The translations under genes were made by a program, and so were the position numbers. A stretch of 64,000 bases of DNA from Mycobacterium paraseoulense (GTDB taxonomy: Bacteria > Actinomycetota > Actinomycetes > Mycobacteriales > Mycobacteriaceae). Where the stretch lies: positions 1,426,001 through 1,490,000 of the forward strand of contig NZ_AP022619.1 in NCBI RefSeq assembly GCF_010731655.1, written 5' to 3'. The notes beneath the pieces are model-generated. The model was not told the origin of the DNA and made no database searches. It worked only from the letters and a program-made list of their open reading frames with translations. Below are positions 60,493 through 64,000 of the stretch, one piece after another. Position 1 is the first letter of the stretch, and each line of letters starts with the position of its first letter.

Positions 60493-61173
60493 CTAGTTGA
60501 CACAGATATCGACCTTGGGATCGCAGGACGGCTTCTTCGTTGTCGTCGACGGCGGTTGGGTAGTGGTCGCCTTGGGGCTCGGCAAGGGCGTCGTGACGTT
60601 GGGCGTCGGGCGTGCGGTGGTTACGTTGTTCGGCGGAGCGTTGGAAGTGGTCGCACCGGGAGGAGCCGGCGGGTGTGATTGCCCGGGCGATCCCGGCGGT
60701 GGAGCGCCTGGTGTCGGCGGGGGTGGGGTGCCTACCGGCTGGCTCGGCCCTAAGGGAACAACCGGGACGTTGGGATGGGTCACGTCCGGCGGTCTGGTCC
60801 CATACGGATTCCCGCCGGTTGGGCCGTACCCCGCGCCGGCATTCTCGTTCCACGTTTCTTGGCGGCGCTGCGGAACGACGCACACGGCATCCCCGTCAAA
60901 GGCCTCGCGCCAGACATATCCCGACTTGCAGGTCTGGGGCCCGTATGCGCCCCCGTTCGGCTCGCGGAGGTTGGCAGCGTTGGCGTTCTCCTGTGCGATT
61001 TCAGCGGCAACTTGTTTGGTAACGCACACCTGATCACCCGGACGCGCGTTGCGTGGGACCAGATCGTTGGGACATCCGCCGTCGGCGGGTGCCAGCGCCG
61101 GAACGCCGACTGCAATTGCGCCGATGACCGCGGACAAAGACAGACCGGCCGCCACGGCTTGACCCCTGAACAC
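60493..61173 (-). CDS. Secreted Pro/Thr-rich protein
   Basis: 226 residues from GTG 61173 (GAGAGG upstream). Signal peptide to about ALAPA. A cysteine-containing N-terminal domain (GGCPNDLVPRNARPGDQVCV, CKSGYVWREAFDGDAVCVVP) precedes a Pro/Thr/Ser-rich low-complexity tail from about residue 120, ending CDPKVDICVN. The tail is probably surface-exposed or O-mannosylated. It lies 17 bp upstream of the previous gene on the same strand. Confidence 0.8.
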   Translation of the reverse strand: MFRGQAVAAGLSLSAVIGAIAVGVPALAPADGGCPNDLVPRNARPGDQVCVTKQVAAEIAQENANAANLREPNGGAYGPQTCKSGYVWREAFDGDAVCVVPQRRQETWNENAGAGYGPTGGNPYGTRPPDVTHPNVPVVPLGPSQPVGTPPPPTPGAPPPGSPGQSHPPAPPGATTSNAPPNNVTTARPTPNVTTPLPSPKATTTQPPSTTTKKPSCDPKVDICVN

Positions 61174-61296
61174 GTTCGGATCCCTCTCCGGTGAATAAGC
61201 GTTGCGATATTCGACGCTATGGTCCGGGAACGTCCGTCACATCAGGGGTTTCACTACATTTTCGCGCATCGACAGCCCCGCGGAAGGCTTTACATG

Positions 61297-62040
61297 TCAG
61301 CCGGTGACCGCCAACACGGCTTCGGCCAGCTCGGGCCGGCAGACCACCAGATCGGGCAACTTGGGGTCCGGCTGGTTGTAGGCCAGCGCGGAGCCGTCGA
61401 TGCGAGACGTATGCAAACCGGCTGCGCGGGCCACTGCCACCGGGGCGGCCGAGTCCCACTCGAACTGGCCGCCGGCGTGCACGTAGACGTCGGACAACCC
61501 CTGGACGAGCGACGCCACCTTGGCTCCGGCCGAGCCCATCTCCACCAGGACCCCGTCCAGCGCGTCGCGGACGGTCAGGGCGATGGCGGGCGGGCGGGTG
61601 CGGGACACCACGATGCGCGGCTTGCCCGGCGCCGCGGGTGGCGAATCGACGTCGGGAGTGGCCAGGGTGATGCCCTGCGCCGGCAATGCCACCGCACCGG
61701 CGACCAGCTCGCCCGCCTCCCACAGCGCGACGTGCACCGCCCAATCGTCGCGCCCGAGTTCGGAGAATTCCCGCGTGCCGTCCAGCGGATCCACGATCCA
61801 CACTCGCTCCGAGCGCAATCGGACCGGGTTGTCCGCCCCCTCCTCGGACAGCACCGCGTCCTCGGGCCGCGCGTCGGCGAGCGCCGCCATCAGGAAATCG
61901 TGAGATCGCTTGTCCCCCGCGGCTTTCCGCTCGCTTGCGTCCGCATCGGCGAACTCTTCGCGGACCGTGAGCAGGAGCCGCCCGGCCTCGGTCGCCAACC
62001 GCGCCGCCAGTTCGTGGTCATCCGTCAGATTCTGGGCCAT
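61297..62040 (-). CDS. cysQ: 3'(2'),5'-bisphosphate nucleotidase (inositol monophosphatase superfamily)
   Basis: 247 residues from ATG 62040 (AAGGA seven bases upstream). Metal/phosphatase motifs: LSEEGADNPVR (Glu-Glu), WIVDPLDGTREFSELG (DPxDGT) and the C-terminal WDSAAPVAVARAAG. It removes the 3' phosphate from PAP/PAPS, recycling sulfation by-products, so it belongs with the sulfur-assimilation genes in function. A perfect inverted repeat sits just upstream. Confidence 0.92.
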   Translation of the reverse strand: MAQNLTDDHELAARLATEAGRLLLTVREEFADADASERKAAGDKRSHDFLMAALADARPEDAVLSEEGADNPVRLRSERVWIVDPLDGTREFSELGRDDWAVHVALWEAGELVAGAVALPAQGITLATPDVDSPPAAPGKPRIVVSRTRPPAIALTVRDALDGVLVEMGSAGAKVASLVQGLSDVYVHAGGQFEWDSAAPVAVARAAGLHTSRIDGSALAYNQPDPKLPDLVVCRPELAEAVLAVTG

Positions 62041-62050
62041 CACAATCCTT

Positions 62051-62073
62051 AAGTTGGTAGCGTTGACCAACTT
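62051..62073. promoter_or_regulatory. Inverted repeat AAGTTGGT-N7-ACCAACTT upstream of cysQ
   Basis: Perfect 8-bp arms with a 7-bp spacer, 10 bp before the cysQ start and about 70 bp before the divergent exported-protein gene. Likely operator for an unlinked regulator; no HTH gene is adjacent. Confidence 0.65.
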
Positions 62074-62140
62074 TACCCTGCCTGGGCAACGCCGACGGGC
62101 ACCACCCCGGGAGGAACGGTTCGGTCGTAATCTGTTGAAC

Positions 62141-62758
62141 GTGAGCGGGGGCAACGTTCCTTTGTTGAGCCGACTGGGACGCATTCCACGGGGGCGTCTG
62201 ATCGTGATCGGCATCGTCTCGGCGGTCGCGCTGGGCGGTGTACTCGCCTTGGCGGGGGTGAAACTCGCCCAGGGCCATCAAGACGCCGCACCACCCAGCG
62301 CGCAGCCGCCCCCACCGCAGAGCTTCGCGATCCCGGGCTGCTACAACCTGTCCGTTCCGCCGGTCGAGCGTCCGAAGCGGCTCAACGTGCTGGGCTGCGC
62401 GAGCGTCGCCGTTGCGCTGCAAGACATGTCGTGGAGCTCGTGGGGGTCGCAGGGCGCCGACGGGACCGGCACCGCCGTCTTCAAGGTCTGCGACCCGAAT
62501 TGTGCGGCCGGGTATCAGCTGACCGAGCCGGTTGTCGTACATGCGTGGAATCCGCAACCACCGCGGCGCGAAGCCATCTGCCAGGCGGGCCTGGACATCT
62601 TTGCCGACATGATCCTGGCCTTCCCCAAGGGCGTCCCCCCGCCGAACGTGCAGAAGATGAACGCCCAGTACAACGGGCTGCCTGCCGTGCACTTCGCCAA
62701 TTACTCGAGCGGCGATACCCGCGGGACCCAATTCATCGGCTACACGTTCTGCAACTAG
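62141..62758 (+). CDS. Exported or membrane-anchored hypothetical protein
   Basis: About 205 residues, GTG 62141 preferred (alternatives in the same frame). One N-terminal membrane segment (LIVIGIVSAVALGGVLALAG) preceded by basic residues, a Pro/Gln-rich linker, then an exported domain with cysteines (IPGCYNLSVPPVE, VLGCASVAVALQDM, VCDPNCAAGYQLTEP, YTFCN). Family not recognised. Confidence 0.75.
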   Translation: MSGGNVPLLSRLGRIPRGRLIVIGIVSAVALGGVLALAGVKLAQGHQDAAPPSAQPPPPQSFAIPGCYNLSVPPVERPKRLNVLGCASVAVALQDMSWSSWGSQGADGTGTAVFKVCDPNCAAGYQLTEPVVVHAWNPQPPRREAICQAGLDIFADMILAFPKGVPPPNVQKMNAQYNGLPAVHFANYSSGDTRGTQFIGYTFCN

Positions 62759-62776
62759 CTCGAGCCGACGACGCCG

Positions 62777-63952
62777 CTAGACCTCGATGACGACGGCGCC
62801 GCCCTGGCCACCGCCCGCGCACATGGCCGCGACACCGATACCGCCGCCCCGGCGCGCCAGCTCGTAGGCCAGCGTGGTCACCATGCGCGCCCCCGAGGCC
62901 GCGATCGGGTGGCCGAGGCTGCAGCCGCTGCCGGAGAAGTTGACCTTCTCCTCGTCGATGCCGTACTCCCGGCACGCCGCGATCGGCACCGAGGCGAACG
63001 CCTCGTTGATCTCCCACAGCGCCACATCGCCCACCGACAAACCCGCCCGCTGCAACACCTTGCCGATCACCTTGACCGCACCCAGTCCGGTGTCCCGGGG
63101 CGGGACGCCCGCTGCTGCCCACGCCCGCACCGTGCCCATCACGTTGAGGTTCTCGGCGGCGGCATACTCGCGGTCGACGAGGGCCACCGCCGCCGCCGCG
63201 TCGTTGGTGCCGCTGCTGTTGCCCGCCGTGATCGAGAATCCCTCGATCTCGGGGTGCAGCACCTTGAGCGCGGCGAGTTTTTCGACGGTGGTGTCACGGC
63301 GGGGATGCTCGTCGACGGAGAAGTCGATCACCGAGCCGTCGAGCTGCGTGACCTTCAACGGGACGATCTCGTCGACGAACTTGCCCGCGTCCATCGCGGC
63401 GATGGCGCGCTGATGTGACCGGGCGGCCCAGGAGTCCATTTCCTCGCGGGTGATGCCGACCGCCTGCGCGGTGTTCCAGCCCACGGTGATGGACATGTCC
63501 TTGGCGGGAGCGTCGGGCGTCTCGACGTGGGTCGGCGGCATCCACTGCTCCTGGAACTTCAGCTCCGGGCCGGGGATGCGCCAGTTGGTCAGCGGTGTCA
63601 TCGACAACGACTGCACGCCGCCGGCGATGAGCACGCGTTCCATTCCGGAGCCGATCTGCGCCGCGGCGTTGCCGATGGCGGTCAGGCTGCCCGCGCAATG
63701 CCGGTTCACCGACTGGCCGGGAATGTCCTCCATGCCGGTTGCGGTCGCCGCATAACGCGCCAAATCACCACCGCCGTAGTGTGATTCGGCGAAGATGATG
63801 TCGTCGATCGCGGACGGGTCGACGCCGGACCTGCGGACCACCTCGGGAAGCACCGAGGTGATCAGCGTCTCGGGCGGCGTGTTGACGAGCGTGCCCTTGA
63901 AGGAACGGCCGATCGCGGTCCGAACCGCTCCGACAATGACGGGTGTGGCCAT
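62777..63952 (-). CDS. Thiolase family protein (acetyl-CoA C-acyltransferase)
   Basis: 391 residues from ATG 63952 (GAGG upstream); the frame extends ten residues further to 63982. Nucleophilic Cys86 in NRHCAGSLTAIG, His in the NEAFA region, GCSLGHPIAASGARM (GHPxxxSG) and the second catalytic Cys in MCAGGGQGGA. Condenses or cleaves acyl-CoA in beta-oxidation or steroid/fatty-acid catabolism. The exact FadA class cannot be set from the sequence alone. Confidence 0.93.
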   Translation of the reverse strand: MATPVIVGAVRTAIGRSFKGTLVNTPPETLITSVLPEVVRRSGVDPSAIDDIIFAESHYGGGDLARYAATATGMEDIPGQSVNRHCAGSLTAIGNAAAQIGSGMERVLIAGGVQSLSMTPLTNWRIPGPELKFQEQWMPPTHVETPDAPAKDMSITVGWNTAQAVGITREEMDSWAARSHQRAIAAMDAGKFVDEIVPLKVTQLDGSVIDFSVDEHPRRDTTVEKLAALKVLHPEIEGFSITAGNSSGTNDAAAAVALVDREYAAAENLNVMGTVRAWAAAGVPPRDTGLGAVKVIGKVLQRAGLSVGDVALWEINEAFASVPIAACREYGIDEEKVNFSGSGCSLGHPIAASGARMVTTLAYELARRGGGIGVAAMCAGGGQGGAVVIEV

Positions 63953-64000
63953 GTTCTCAACCTCGAACGGTCTGGGCTGCACAGTCGGCAGCGCTGGCGG

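Noticed and set aside
1..64000. tRNA, rRNA or CRISPR arrays
   Set aside because: No T-loop/anticodon arrangements, rRNA-like stretches or regularly spaced repeats were seen by eye; the only spaced repeats are the 16-bp pair at 46055 and the 49-bp pair at 8178/9001.

Overview
The window reads as a chromosomal segment of a slow-growing non-tuberculous Mycobacterium, most likely from or near the M. avium complex. The evidence is the very high GC content and strong GC bias at third codon positions, mycobacterial secreted antigens (an MPT63 homologue, an MPT64-like protein, LpqH-type and DUF3558-type lipoproteins), F420-dependent oxidoreductases, many alpha/beta hydrolases and P450s, and a gene order that follows M. 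tuberculosis Rv2280-Rv2296 in pieces: FAD oxidase, LysR, LipM-like esterase, Na+/H+ antiporter, SseB, PatB-like aminotransferase, haloalkane dehalogenase. Species and synteny are recalled from family knowledge, not searched.

Layout. 0-2.1 kb: C-terminal part of a Ser/Thr kinase, an IS3-type transposase relic and a frameshifted gene. 2.3-6.2 kb: a VOC protein divergent from a tightly coupled P450 / hydrolase / tocopherol-cyclase-like operon. 6.2-10.2 kb: two receptor-type kinases on the minus strand. The first lacks the catalytic HRD aspartate and most of its activation loop. Between them lies a small cassette bracketed by a 49-bp direct repeat of the second kinase's 3' end. 10.3-17.6 kb: a hydrolase-methyltransferase fusion with its TetR regulator, a NodB deacetylase, an FAD oxidase, an acyltransferase, a DinB-like protein and a thioredoxin reductase.

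17.6-25.1 kb is the assimilatory sulfite-reduction block: nirA-cysH-che1, a LysR regulator, fprA and a 7Fe ferredoxin. An IS481-family element has inserted exactly at the touching stop codons of che1 and lysR. The nirA leader and the lysR-fprA intergenic region share an ungapped 42-bp block (30 of 42 identical) built on CACAA-N7-TTGTG. This suggests that one regulator controls both the reductase and its probable electron donors.

25-41 kb: secreted proteins, a LipM-like esterase, TetR/DUF1707/SDR genes, a chagasin-like lipoprotein, a 41-codon peptide ending in a dense cysteine cluster, an antiporter, an AAA ATPase, the second IS copy, a mannosyltransferase, an MPT63 homologue, an APC permease, SseB and a nucleosidase-like protein. 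41-53 kb: an apparent accessory island of catabolic or lipid-modifying genes (hydrolases, SDR, F420 LLM enzymes, P450, TetR with an AveC-like membrane protein, paired DapB-like dehydrogenases) containing several gene relics, including an LLM protein with a large in-frame internal deletion. 53-64 kb: aminotransferase, DUF2652 protein, haloalkane dehalogenase, a large ATP-binding LuxR regulator, secreted and lipoproteins, CysQ and a thiolase. I saw no rRNA, tRNA or CRISPR array.
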